Positions 1-6,989 of a DNA stretch of 16,776 bases are shown in pieces. Every line of letters starts with the position of its first letter. Position 1 is the stretch's first letter. The DNA comes from Planctomycetaceae bacterium (GTDB lineage Bacteria; Planctomycetota; Planctomycetia; Pirellulales; Thermoguttaceae). Both the position numbers and the translations under genes were made by a program. The stretch spans positions 1 to 16,776 of the forward strand of contig DOMV01000230.1 in the NCBI GenBank assembly GCA_003509805.1, written 5' to 3'. The notes beneath the pieces were generated by a model. The model worked only from the letters and a program-made list of their open reading frames with translations. It was not told where the DNA came from and did no database searches.

Positions 1-1359
1 CCCCAGGCGGCGCCGCCTCAACAGATCGCGCCGCCCCCGGTCTATGTCGCGCCGGTCATGGCCGATCCGACAAACGACGCCTTGCTCGCCTCCCTGCAAG
101 AGGAAATCAACAAAATCAAAAAAGAAATCAAGAAGCCCGATACCAAGAACAAGTGGGGGACCGCGAGAGTCGGCGGTCGGCTTTTCTTCGATTCGGTCAA
201 CATCGCCGATCAAAACGAGGAAAGCAAGGCGGCCGACGGCGATATCAACAACGACCTCGGGCTACGGGAGCTCTTCCTTTCCGCCGCCGGGGAGGGATTT
301 GATTGCTTTTCGTACAAGGTCGAACTCGCTTTTTCCGCGAGAGACGAGGTCAACCTTTCCGACTGCTACGTCGACACGAAGAACGTTCCGCTTTTCAACA
401 CCCTTCGCGTCGGTCATTTCAAGGTCGAAAACGGATTCGCGTACGTCGGAGCCGGAACGACGACCACGTTGATGGAACCGACGGGGCCCGCATCCTCCTT
501 CCATACGGGCCGGCGCCTTGGGATCAGTTCGCAACAGTATTTCTGGGATAAGAGAGCCCGCTGGATGTTCGGATTCTTCGAAAGCCGGGCCATCAACAAT
601 TCCCGGTACAACATCAACGATTACCAGGGCTGGATGTTCAACACCCGGTTGACCATGGCCCCGATCATGGAAAGGGAGGGCGAACGCATCTTCCACATCG
701 GTGCCAGTTGGCTGTATGCCGAACCGGGCCACCGGGACAAAACCGGTGCCCGCCAGGCCCAGAGCTTCAGCTATCTCCCGGGTGCCTTCACGCATCTCGA
801 CGTCGGTTCGCCGCTCCAGATGTCCATGGATACTTGCCGATACAACAAAGTCGGCGCCGAATTCATCATCCAGCGCGGCGCTTTCGGTTTCGACGGCGAA
901 ATGTACGCCATCGCCTTCAACGGCGACAAGGGATTGCCCGGCGGCGAACAGGACCGCACCGCGTACGGCGGGTACCTGGAAATGCGTTATTTCCTGACGG
1001 GCGATTACCGCACCTACGACACCGGGACGGGAACGCTCGGGGCCGTCAAGATGAACCGCAACTTCCACACGCTCAAGGTCGGCGATTACAACTTGATCGA
1101 CGGCTTCGGGGCCTTCGAAATCGTCGGCCAATGGAATTTCGTCGACCTGACCGATTGGCGTGACCTGAACGGCACGTCCCCGTACGGAACGACAATCAAT
1201 GCCGGGCTGCAAAACGATTTCACGCTGGGTCTGAACTGGTTCTGGAATCCGAACGTCCGCTGGATTCTCGAATACGTCCACAGCACGCGGGACATCGCCG
1301 GTCATGCGGACACGCTGGACTGCGATATCGTCGCCGCCAGCTTCCGTCTGCACTTCTAA
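1..1359 (+). CDS. Phosphate-selective porin O/P-like outer-membrane protein (5' end missing)
   Basis: The reading frame is open from the first base, so the gene starts upstream; 452 residues are visible. The first residues are rich in Pro, Ala and Gln, followed by a short charged coiled-coil-like segment (SLQEEINKIKKEIKK). After that comes a long run of alternating polar and aromatic strands typical of a beta-barrel (GGRLFFDSVNIAD, YKVELAFSARDEVNL, LRVGHFKVENGFAYVG, FTLGLNWFWNPNVRWILEYVHS). It ends in Phe (FRLHF), as outer-membrane barrel proteins usually do. The pattern fits the OprO/OprP porin family, which in planctomycetes often has a Pro-rich or coiled-coil N-terminus; anion or phosphate uptake is inferred from the family only. 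An internal ATG at 58 is not the likely start, because the frame upstream reads as the same low-complexity linker. A strong hairpin follows the stop codon. Confidence 0.8.
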   Translation, partial: PQAAPPQQIAPPPVYVAPVMADPTNDALLASLQEEINKIKKEIKKPDTKNKWGTARVGGRLFFDSVNIADQNEESKAADGDINNDLGLRELFLSAAGEGFDCFSYKVELAFSARDEVNLSDCYVDTKNVPLFNTLRVGHFKVENGFAYVGAGTTTTLMEPTGPASSFHTGRRLGISSQQYFWDKRARWMFGFFESRAINNSRYNINDYQGWMFNTRLTMAPIMEREGERIFHIGASWLYAEPGHRDKTGARQAQSFSYLPGAFTHLDVGSPLQMSMDTCRYNKVGAEFIIQRGAFGFDGEMYAIAFNGDKGLPGGEQDRTAYGGYLEMRYFLTGDYRTYDTGTGTLGAVKMNRNFHTLKVGDYNLIDGFGAFEIVGQWNFVDLTDWRDLNGTSPYGTTINAGLQNDFTLGLNWFWNPNVRWILEYVHSTRDIAGHADTLDCDIVAASFRLHF

Positions 1360-1370
1360 CTTGCACGGCC

Positions 1371-1399
1371 GGCCTGTACGGTTGACCTGTACGGCTGAC
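1371..1399. repeat. 13-bp tandem duplication after the porin gene
   Basis: Two near-identical 13-bp units (ggcctgtacggtt, then gacctgtacggct) lie directly head to tail, followed by the first bases of a third. It is one of several short tandem duplications in this window, each with its own unit sequence. No function is evident. Confidence 0.6.
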
Positions 1400-1424
1400 C
1401 GCATCCGGAAGTGACGGAAAGACG

Positions 1425-1463
1425 CGACGGGAGAACGGGTGAAAATCAACCGCTCTCCCGTCG
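1425..1463 (+). terminator. Strong hairpin downstream of the porin gene
   Basis: CGACGGGAGA (1425-1434) pairs perfectly with TCTCCCGTCG (1454-1463). The intervening bases extend the stem with CGG/CCG and TGA/TCA pairs around a small A-rich loop. It is followed by the moderately T-rich ttcgtttcgaccgttgttg rather than a clean T-run. Its place 65 bp after the porin stop suggests transcription termination or mRNA 3'-end protection. The stretch between it and mtaB holds only the partial repeat at 1581-1628. Confidence 0.6.
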
Positions 1464-1580
1464 TTCGTTTCGACCGTTGTTGATTGTTCCCGTTGATTCG
1501 TCCCGTGTTGATCTTCCGATAACAAACGAAACGGGGGCGCACCGGACTTTTGGCGGTAATGCCGCACCCGGCCCAAGGAG

Positions 1581-1628
1581 GCGGATAGGACGGGCTGTGT
1601 TTACCAACGACTCAACCGGCTTCGGTAT
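1581..1628 (-). repeat. Truncated copy of dispersed element F1
   Basis: Read on the minus strand, this begins TATACCGAAGCCGGTTGAGT and continues with GTTGGTAAACACAGCCCGT and ATCCGCC. That matches the first 45 or so bases of the F1 copy at 6711-6840 (TTGTTGGTGGGCACAGCCCGTTCAACCGCC). The other half, with the GTCGGCTTCGGGAAATTTCAA end, is absent. It lies 40 bp upstream of the mtaB start codon, so its TATACC end is close to where an mtaB promoter would be expected. Confidence 0.7.
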
Positions 1629-1667
1629 ACCATTCCCTCCGCATTCCCCATTTCATCCCCGTTTGCC

Positions 1668-3041
1668 ATGAACCTTACCACGTACACGCTCGGATGCAAG
1701 GTGAACCAATACGAGACGGAATACCTCGCGGCGGCGTTGGGACGGATCGGGTATCGCGAGACCCCGCCGGGCGAATCGGCGGACCTGGTCATCGTCAATA
1801 CTTGTACGGTTACGGGGGAAAGCGACGCGAAAAGCCGGAAAGTGATTCGCCGGCTTGCCAACGAACATCCGAACGCCGAAATCGTCGTGACGGGCTGTTA
1901 CGCAAGCCGTTCCCCGGAAGACGTTTCCTCGCTCCCGAATGTCGTCGAGGTTTTGACAGACAAGGCGAAACTCCCGGATTTCCTGAAGGCCCGCGGTCTC
2001 GTCAATCCACCGGCCGGGCTCGACCGTTTCGGCGAACGCCATCGCGCCTACATCAAGGTCCAGGACGGTTGCCGAAGCCGTTGCGCCTATTGCATCATCC
2101 CGACGGTACGGTCGAAAATGAGTTCGCGGCCGATCCCCGAAATCCTGGAAGAAGTCCGCCGCCTGGTCGAAAACGGTTACCGGGAAATCGTCCTGACCGG
2201 AATCCACCTGGGTTTCTACGATGCCGACGGCGCGCGACTGCACGATTTGATCGCCGCGCTGCTCGACGACCGGTTCCATCGTCGCACCAGCTCCGGCAAC
2301 CCCGTCGGCAACGCTGTTGATAGCCCTGTTGGTAATACTTTTGGTAATACTGTTGGTAATACTGTTGGTAATACAACCGCAATTCCTTGGAGGATACGGG
2401 TTTCCAGCCTGGAGGCGATGGAGGTTACGGATGAATTGCTCGATTTGATGGAACGGTTTCCCGAACGTCTTTGCCGCCACCTGCATCTTTCGCTGCAAAG
2501 CGGTTCGGACCGCATTTTAGCGGCGATGCGGCGACCGCACCCGAGCGGTGTTTTTCTCAAGCGGTGCGCGGAAATCAGGCGCCGTTTGCCGGATATCGCG
2601 CTGACAAGCGACATGATCGTCGGCTTTCCCGGCGAAACCGACGAGGATTTCCGACAAAGCGCGGATGTGATCGAGCGGGCGGATTTTTCCAAAGTTCACG
2701 TCTTTCGATTCAGTCCGCGCGCGGGAACCGAGGCGGCCGACATGAAAAACCGGGTTGCCGAACCGCTCAAACAGGAGCGGGCAGCCGCGCTGATCGCGCT
2801 TTCCGATCGCCTGAGAAGCGCGTATGCCGCCTCCCGGATCGGCCGTCGCGTTCAAGTCCTCATTGAAGAAAAAGCGGAAACGGTCGCCGGGGAGGGAAAA
2901 GTCGTTCCGCTTGTCGGATCGTTCACGGGAACATCGGACATTTCCCTTCCCGTACGGATAACGAGCCGTATCCCGGCTTCGATCGGAGCGTTGATCGACG
3001 TCACGGTCCGCGAAAGCCGGGGCGAATTCCTGATCGGCTGA
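1668..3041 (+). CDS. mtaB: tRNA (N6-L-threonylcarbamoyladenosine(37)-C2)-methylthiotransferase
   Basis: Radical-SAM methylthiotransferase of the MiaB/RimO/MtaB family, expected to convert t6A37 of tRNA to ms2t6A with two [4Fe-4S] clusters. The N-terminal cluster cysteines are C10 (TLGCKVNQ), C46 (VNTCTVTG) and C77 (TGCYASR). The radical-SAM triad is C135-x3-C139-x2-C142 (DGCRSRCAYCIIP). The HLHLSLQSGS and DMIVGFPGETDEDF blocks and a C-terminal TRAM-like region (about 390-455) are present. The TLGCKVNQYE start points to MtaB rather than MiaB or RimO. At 457 residues it is slightly long because of an insertion at about 203-238, made of GN-x-V tetrapeptides just before the conserved RVSSLEAMEVTDEL strand. 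No Shine-Dalgarno sequence precedes the ATG; the start is set by the conserved N-terminus. The gene faces tyrA across a 159-bp spacer. Confidence 0.93.
   Translation: MNLTTYTLGCKVNQYETEYLAAALGRIGYRETPPGESADLVIVNTCTVTGESDAKSRKVIRRLANEHPNAEIVVTGCYASRSPEDVSSLPNVVEVLTDKAKLPDFLKARGLVNPPAGLDRFGERHRAYIKVQDGCRSRCAYCIIPTVRSKMSSRPIPEILEEVRRLVENGYREIVLTGIHLGFYDADGARLHDLIAALLDDRFHRRTSSGNPVGNAVDSPVGNTFGNTVGNTVGNTTAIPWRIRVSSLEAMEVTDELLDLMERFPERLCRHLHLSLQSGSDRILAAMRRPHPSGVFLKRCAEIRRRLPDIALTSDMIVGFPGETDEDFRQSADVIERADFSKVHVFRFSPRAGTEAADMKNRVAEPLKQERAAALIALSDRLRSAYAASRIGRRVQVLIEEKAETVAGEGKVVPLVGSFTGTSDISLPVRITSRIPASIGALIDVTVRESRGEFLIG
2295..2378 (+). repeat. 12-bp tandem repeat inside mtaB
   Basis: Seven 12-bp units lie in phase with the reading frame. 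They encode GNPV-GNAV-DSPV-GNTF-GNTV-GNTV-GNTT (residues 210-237). The first units are diverged and GC-rich (ggcaaccccgtc), while the later ones are nearly identical and AT-rich (ggtaatactgtt). This suggests recent slippage expansion at the 3' side. The unit length keeps the frame, so the protein stays intact. Confidence 0.9.
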
Positions 3042-3146
3042 AACGGAAAAGAAGAAAGAATCCGGTCGGTTTCGCACACCGCCCATTTTCGCGCATAAAT
3101 CGGTCGCGAACCCGGCTGATTGTGAACACGTCCGACTGTACATCTG

Positions 3147-3168
3147 GCCGACTGCGCACACAGTCGGC
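3147..3168. other. Perfect hairpin between convergent genes mtaB and tyrA
   Basis: GCCGACTG (3147-3154), a 6-base loop and CAGTCGGC (3161-3168) form a perfect 8-bp stem in the 159-bp spacer between two convergent stop codons. A related tccgactg lies just before it and short cgcagctgcg-like repeats just after. There is no T-run on either strand, so it is only a possible bidirectional 3'-end structure. Confidence 0.45.
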
Positions 3169-3200
3169 TGCACGCGGTTGCACGCAGCTGCGCGGCAAAT

Positions 3201-4184
3201 TCAGGAAAGCCGGTCGCGATTGCGTTTGGCGGTTTTCAGGATCGCGGTGATCCCGGATTGGTCGCCCTGTTCGAGCATTTTCCGCAGGGCCGTCAAGCTC
3301 CCCTCGAACTCGCGAATCGCATCGAGAATCATTGCCGAATTGAAGTCGATGATGTCGCTCCAAAGGGCCGGCGGTCCGGCGGCCAGCCGGGTCGTACTGC
3401 GAAATCCGGTTCCGGTGTACGGTTCGTCTTCGGGCAACAAACCGGCGGCGAGCGCGACGGCGACCAAGTGGGGCAAATGCGACGTCCTCGCCAATATCCG
3501 ATCGTGTTCGAGCGGCGACATTTCGGCCACGCTCGAACCGAGACCGTGCCAGAATCGCTTGAGCAGGCCGATGTCCTCGTACTGAACCGGCTCGGTCGGC
3601 GTGATCACGGCAAGCCGGTTTTCGAACAGGTCCGCCGAGGCGTTTTCCGCACCGCTCCGTTCGGTCCCGGCAATCGGGTGGGAACCGATGAAGCGGCAGC
3701 CGTTGGGCAACGGTTCCGCATCCAGTCCGGCGAATCGGGCGCAGATCGTCTCCTTGACGCTGCCGACGTCGGTAATCAGGACATTGCGCAACGGCAACGA
3801 GGAATCGCCGCCGTCTTCCCGCGGATAGTAATCCCGGTCGATCGCGATGGCGGATTCCCAAACCATGTCGCCGATGGAACCAACCGGCGTTCCGATGACG
3901 ATCAATTCCGGGAGTATTTCGCCGAATTCCAGGTTGGTGAAAACGGAGAGGGAGGAATCAGACGGCGTCAGCAGCGATTCCGGAACGCCGAGTTCGCGAA
4001 TCCCCCGTTCGAAATCGGTTGTCGCAAGGTCGATCGCCCCCCTGTCCCGCGCGGTCCGGAGGTTCGCCTCGTCCCGGCCGATTCCGACAACGCAATCCGC
4101 GAGCTTGTTTTTTTTGGCCGCCAGACCGATCGACCCGCCGAGCAGGCCGACACCGACTATCACGATACGGGAGAAAAGGGGCAT
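3201..4184 (-). CDS. tyrA: Prephenate/arogenate dehydrogenase
   Basis: NAD(P)-dependent oxidative decarboxylation of prephenate or arogenate in tyrosine synthesis, cytosolic. The 327-residue protein opens with a Rossmann nucleotide-binding motif (VIVGVGLLGGSIGLA, GxGxxG at residues 11-16). It carries the family signatures LITDVGSVKE, FIGSHPIAGTERSG (substrate-binding and catalytic His region) and DRILARTSHLPHLVAVAL, followed by the helical dimerisation domain. The frame is open far upstream, but residues before MPLFSRIVIVG have no family character and would overlap the preceding gene, so the start at 4184 is preferred. No ACT or chorismate mutase domain is fused. It lies 41 bp downstream of the PHP gene on the same strand and probably shares its transcript. 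NAD versus NADP and prephenate versus arogenate preference cannot be decided here. Confidence 0.9.
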   Translation of the reverse strand: MPLFSRIVIVGVGLLGGSIGLAAKKNKLADCVVGIGRDEANLRTARDRGAIDLATTDFERGIRELGVPESLLTPSDSSLSVFTNLEFGEILPELIVIGTPVGSIGDMVWESAIAIDRDYYPREDGGDSSLPLRNVLITDVGSVKETICARFAGLDAEPLPNGCRFIGSHPIAGTERSGAENASADLFENRLAVITPTEPVQYEDIGLLKRFWHGLGSSVAEMSPLEHDRILARTSHLPHLVAVALAAGLLPEDEPYTGTGFRSTTRLAAGPPALWSDIIDFNSAMILDAIREFEGSLTALRKMLEQGDQSGITAILKTAKRNRDRLS

Positions 4185-4225
4185 GGAATGACAGGGTGGA
4201 TGAAAAGACAGGGGGGATGGAGCGA

Positions 4226-5509
4226 TCAGCCTTTTTTCGAACGTTTTTTGACATCTTCCCAGGAAAACGTGTTGACGACGTCGCTTTTCCCGAGCGCGCC
4301 GCGCCGGGCCTGGTTGATCCCGAAACGAACGACGTCGAGCCCGTCGGCCGAATGGGCGTCGCTGGAAAGCACGATCGGGATTCCCCGCTCCCTGGCCGAG
4401 CGGCAATGAACGTCGTCGAGGTCCAAGCGGCGTGGATTTGAATTGAGCTCTAAAAAAGTTCCGGTTTCTCTCGCGGCTTTGAAAATCGTTTCCGCATCGA
4501 AATCGCAACCGGGATGATGGCCGATGATCCGGCCGGTCGGGTGACCGATCACGCAGACTTCCGGGTGTTCCATCGCCTTGAGAAAACGCCGCGTGATTTG
4601 TCCCCGCGGCTGGTCGAGTTCGAAATGGAGGCTGGCGACGACCCAATCGGCCCGGGCGAGGGCGTGATCGCTCAGGTCGAGATCCCCGTTTTCCAGCACG
4701 TCGCATTCGACTCCTTTGAGAACGGTCAAACCGTCCAACCGATTGTTCAAGGCGTCGATTTCATCCCATTGGCGAAGGGTTTGCTCTTCCGGCAGGCCGC
4801 CGGCGACGAAAACCCGTTCGGTATGATCGGTAATGACGAGGTAGCGAAGTCCCCGGTCCCGTGCTGCTGTACACATTTCCTCCAACGAGTTCGACCCGTC
4901 GCTCCAGGTCGTGTGCATGTGCAAATCGCCCTGCAAATCGTTTACGCCGACGAGATCGCGGATCCGGTCCGTGAGGGAACCGTTGTCGGCCCAATCGCAA
5001 ACATCCGGAATATCGCGAAGTTCGGGCGGTATCCACGGCAGCGCGGCGGCGGCATAAATATCCGTTTCCTCACAAGCGGGAAATTTTCCCGGCGCGATTG
5101 CAATCCCGCGGCAAGCGGCACGTCGAACGACTTCTTCGAGATGTCCGGCGGGACCGGTGTGAAAAAACAGGGCGGTTCCCCAAAAATCCGGCGTGCTCGC
5201 AAGCAGCCGGAACGGAATCGCCTGTTTCGACGCCCGGCCCGAAACGCTCCCATGCAGGAGCAGCGATCCGTCTTTTTCACGACGGATACGCTCTTTTCCG
5301 AAACAGGCGCCCAAGTCGCGCGAAAGGCGTTCCGGATCGACTGTTTTCAAAAGGACATCCAAATTTCCGACCGTAGCGCACAACCGCCGAAAACTGCCGA
5401 CACATTCATGGGCCTCGATCGTCGGAACGGCGGAACGAAGCGCCTCCGTGAGCCCGTCGAGATACGGCAGGCCGCCGGCCCAAAGAAAACGTTGTGTGGA
5501 AACACTCAT
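4226..5509 (-). CDS. PolX-like PHP-domain phosphoesterase with a truncated, degenerate polymerase palm
   Basis: This 427-residue protein aligns with the C-terminal three quarters of bacterial family-X DNA polymerase/PHP proteins (usually about 570 residues). The N-terminal helix-hairpin-helix and 8-kDa part is missing. The palm begins at about residue 12 and keeps GSFRR (38-42). However, the GDxD motif reads GNLD (N49, D51), and the strand that normally carries the third Asp (V-D-L-R) reads IPFR (P99). The PHP domain (about 190-425) is intact: H197 and H199 (DLHMHTTWSDG), D204, D228-H229 (TDHTE), E268 (GVECD), H295 (ASLH), H323 (GHPTGR), D384 and H386 (SSDAHSADGL). I infer an active metal-dependent phosphoesterase or nuclease on an inactive polymerase fold. 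Upstream of the ATG the frame meets a stop within about 25 codons with no alternative start. No Shine-Dalgarno sequence is seen. tyrA follows after 41 bp. Confidence 0.85.
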   Translation of the reverse strand: MSVSTQRFLWAGGLPYLDGLTEALRSAVPTIEAHECVGSFRRLCATVGNLDVLLKTVDPERLSRDLGACFGKERIRREKDGSLLLHGSVSGRASKQAIPFRLLASTPDFWGTALFFHTGPAGHLEEVVRRAACRGIAIAPGKFPACEETDIYAAAALPWIPPELRDIPDVCDWADNGSLTDRIRDLVGVNDLQGDLHMHTTWSDGSNSLEEMCTAARDRGLRYLVITDHTERVFVAGGLPEEQTLRQWDEIDALNNRLDGLTVLKGVECDVLENGDLDLSDHALARADWVVASLHFELDQPRGQITRRFLKAMEHPEVCVIGHPTGRIIGHHPGCDFDAETIFKAARETGTFLELNSNPRRLDLDDVHCRSARERGIPIVLSSDAHSADGLDVVRFGINQARRGALGKSDVVNTFSWEDVKKRSKKG

Positions 5510-5586
5510 GGGAACAACCGTCGGATTGCGACCGATCTTTTTTTCATCTGCCGGACACGATCGATTTTCCCTGAATCATCCGGGTT

Positions 5587-5866
5587 TATACCGTAAACGG
5601 CTTGAAACGGTTCCCGCGAACAATCGCCTGGCGCTCGAACGAAACGTGCAACCCGATATTGATACCGAAGCCGGCCCCGTTTTCCGTTTGGTCCGCCCGT
5701 TTACCCTCCGTGCTGCGTTGTGTCCGGTGGGCGGGCTTCTCGAAAGTCGGCTTCGGGAAATTTCAATGATTTTCAGTATACAATGGATATCTTCAAGGAC
5801 GTTGTGGCGAGTGAGTGCGACAAGCAGTCTTCACCAAACAACCGATTCCACCGCGTTTCCAGTATA
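5587..5866 (+). mobile_element. Large non-coding element, copy 1 (280 bp, TATACCG ends, contains nested F1)
   Basis: The left end TATACCGTAAACGGC (5587) and the right end CGCGTTTCCAGTATA (ending 5866) form an imperfect terminal inverted repeat (TATAC-G-AAACG). Internal blocks shared with copy 2 (6692-6989) are CCCGCGAACAATC and CGCTCGAACGA on the left. On the right they are GTTGTGG, GAGTGCG-CA-GCAG-CTT, ACCAAA and CGCGTTTCC-GTATA. F1 (5661-5780) interrupts it between the two halves. It contains no credible open reading frame, so it resembles a miniature inverted-repeat element. TA-flanked ends could fit a Tc1/IS630-type mobiliser, but that is inference. Confidence 0.65.
5661..5780 (+). mobile_element. 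Dispersed element F1, copy A (120 bp)
   Basis: It starts GATACCGAAGCCGG and ends with AGTCGGCTTCGGGAAATTTC, then TTTTCAGTATA. The inner inverted repeat CCGAAGCCG/CGGCTTCGG lies at 5665-5673 and 5748-5756. Together with copy C (10748-10850) it shares the long identical run GGCTTCTCGAAAGTCGGCTT and continues identical through GGGAAATTTCAA. It is inserted between the left and right halves of large element copy 1. Confidence 0.75.
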
Positions 5867-5925
5867 GACCGAAGGGTGTTGGAATACGGTGAAATGCTTC
5901 CCGAGGCCGGGTTCGAGCCAAACGA

Positions 5926-6375
5926 TCATTCGCGCAGCGCGACAATCTCTCTGCGCGCCGCCTGGAGGCGACGCCGGATCACGCTGGCGATATTGCTCAT
6001 CATCCTGTACCCGAACGCGGTATCTTTTTCACAAAGCGCGCGAAGCTTGACGCCGTCGACGGCAAGCACTTCGGTTTCGGCCCGGCATATCCCGATTGAA
6101 TTGGTCCGGCAGGGGGAGACGAGCGCCGACCAGACGAGCACATCTCCGGTCCGGCATTTGTCCAGCGTTTCGCGCCTGCCGTTGGCATGAAGGTACTGGA
6201 CATCGACCTGACCGGAATGAACGATCAGCATGTACGTCGAGTCCTCATGCTCGCGGTAAATGATTTCACCGGCCTTGTAAGTCCGCATCTCACACAGGGA
6301 AACCAGTTCCTTGAGTGTTTCGGGAGCGATATTCGGAACAAGATACTGTTGCAACAACTCGGCTGTCGTCGCCAT
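5926..6375 (-). CDS. Single-domain cyclic-nucleotide-binding-fold protein
   Basis: This 149-residue protein is essentially one CAP/CNB beta-roll: YKAGEIIYREHEDSTYMLIVHSGQVDV, then GDVLVWSALVSPCRTNSIGICRAETEVLAVD, then helices ending RRRLQAARREIVALRE. In the phosphate-binding cassette R90 is retained, but the Gly-Glu pair that normally contacts the ribose (F-GE-AL) is replaced by Trp-Ser. Cyclic-nucleotide binding is therefore doubtful, and another ligand or a purely structural role is possible. No DNA-binding helix-turn-helix or other effector domain is attached, so it probably acts through a partner protein. The frame is open 17 codons further upstream, but the AAGGAG at 6384-6389 fixes the start at 6375. 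It is isolated between repeat-rich spacers and has no obvious operon partner. Confidence 0.8.
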   Translation of the reverse strand: MATTAELLQQYLVPNIAPETLKELVSLCEMRTYKAGEIIYREHEDSTYMLIVHSGQVDVQYLHANGRRETLDKCRTGDVLVWSALVSPCRTNSIGICRAETEVLAVDGVKLRALCEKDTAFGYRMMSNIASVIRRRLQAARREIVALRE

Positions 6376-6383
6376 GGATAAAA

Positions 6384-6389
6384 CTCCTT
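6384..6389 (-). promoter_or_regulatory. Ribosome binding site of the CNB-domain gene
   Basis: A perfect AAGGAG lies 8 bases before the ATG at 6375. It decides the start against the longer reading starting at 6426. Clear Shine-Dalgarno sequences are rare in this window, so this one stands out. Confidence 0.8.
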
Positions 6390-6691
6390 GAAAGGGGCAA
6401 AAATCGATTTTCAGCCTGAAGACCAATCATGATCGGCCAACCCTATTCGACCATCGGACGACGTTTCGCCCGGATACGCCGTCTTCCGGAAAACCAGGTC
6501 CGGCAATCGCGGTTTCCAATCAGTCCAATCAACACCGACGCAACGATTATCCCGCCGTTAGGTGGGTTTGTCAAGGGAATATCGATACGCGGTCCGGGTC
6601 GGATTCGGAACGCCGACACGTTTGCGGTTCTTGGGCAGGCGGGCCTTTCCGAGCACCGCATCGTTCAACCGTCGACGTAAACCGGTCATGG
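6390..6691. other. Gene-free stretch upstream of the CNB-domain gene
   Basis: About 300 bp with no convincing coding sequence on either strand: short frames occur, but none has family character or a ribosome binding site. It presumably holds the promoter of the minus-strand CNB gene, but I cannot point to a confident -35/-10 pair. Confidence 0.4.
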
Positions 6692-6989
6692 TATACCGTA
6701 AACGGCATGATGTACTGGAGGCAGTTGAAATTTCCCGAAGCCGACGATTTAGGAGCCTGCCCACCGGAAACGACACTGCCGAAGGTAAACAGGCGGTTGA
6801 ACGGGCTGTGCCCACCAACAACTCAACCGGCTTCGGTATAATCCTCCCGCGCACAATCCCGCGTATAGCCGCCTGCCGCTCGAACGATCCGCGTAAAAAC
6901 TTTTTTCAGTATATTAACAAAAGTTGTGGGCGCGCGAGTGCGGCAGGCAGACTTGACCAAATGTCCGTTCTCATCGCGTTTCCGGTATA
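6692..6989 (+). mobile_element. Large non-coding element, copy 2 (298 bp, contains F1 in reverse)
   Basis: The ends are TATACCGTAAACGGC (6692) and CGCGTTTCCGGTATA (ending 6989), a near-perfect terminal inverted repeat. It shares blocks with copy 1 in the same order: CCCGCG-ACAATC (6848), CGCTCGAACGA (6877), then GTTGTGG, GCGAGTGCGGCAGGCAG-CTT and ACCAAA. Here F1 (6711-6840) sits near the left end in the opposite orientation, between GGCATGA and the CCCGCG block. At the place where copy 1 carries F1, copy 2 has only TTTTTTCAGTATA (6901-6913), which resembles the F1 right end. Confidence 0.65.
6711..6840 (-). mobile_element. Dispersed element F1, copy B (130 bp)
   Basis: Read on the minus strand it runs TATACCGAAGCCGGTTGAGT ... 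CACAGCCCGTT ... ACCGCCTGTTTACCTTCGG ... GTTTCCGGTGGGCAGGC ... CGTCGGCTTCGGGAAATTTC, and ends CCAGTACA. This is the longest copy with both ends and gives the best view of the full structure. The inner inverted repeat lies at 6735-6743 and 6828-6836. Confidence 0.75.

Noticed and set aside
262..1542. Long minus-strand open frame (426 codons) opposite the porin gene
   Set aside because: It is antisense to a clear beta-barrel gene. Its residues show low-complexity V/D/R-rich composition typical of reading a GC-biased gene backwards.
4185..4706. N-terminal extension of tyrA to 501 residues
   Set aside because: The added residues are Arg/Pro-rich, have no TyrA similarity and overlap the upstream PHP gene. 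The Rossmann motif begins right after the ATG at 4184.
4514..5596. Plus-strand open frame opposite the PHP-domain gene
   Set aside because: All PHP ligands are encoded on the minus strand; the plus-strand frame is a mirror of GC-rich codons.
5900..5925. GGGTTCGAGCC resembling a tRNA T-arm
   Set aside because: No acceptor, D-arm or anticodon arm can be folded around it; it lies between element copy 1 and the CNB gene stop.
6443..6661. Minus-strand frame with a hydrophobic stretch (GGIIVASVLIGLIG)
   Set aside because: It is short, has no ribosome binding site or conserved feature, and competes with frames on both strands in non-coding DNA.
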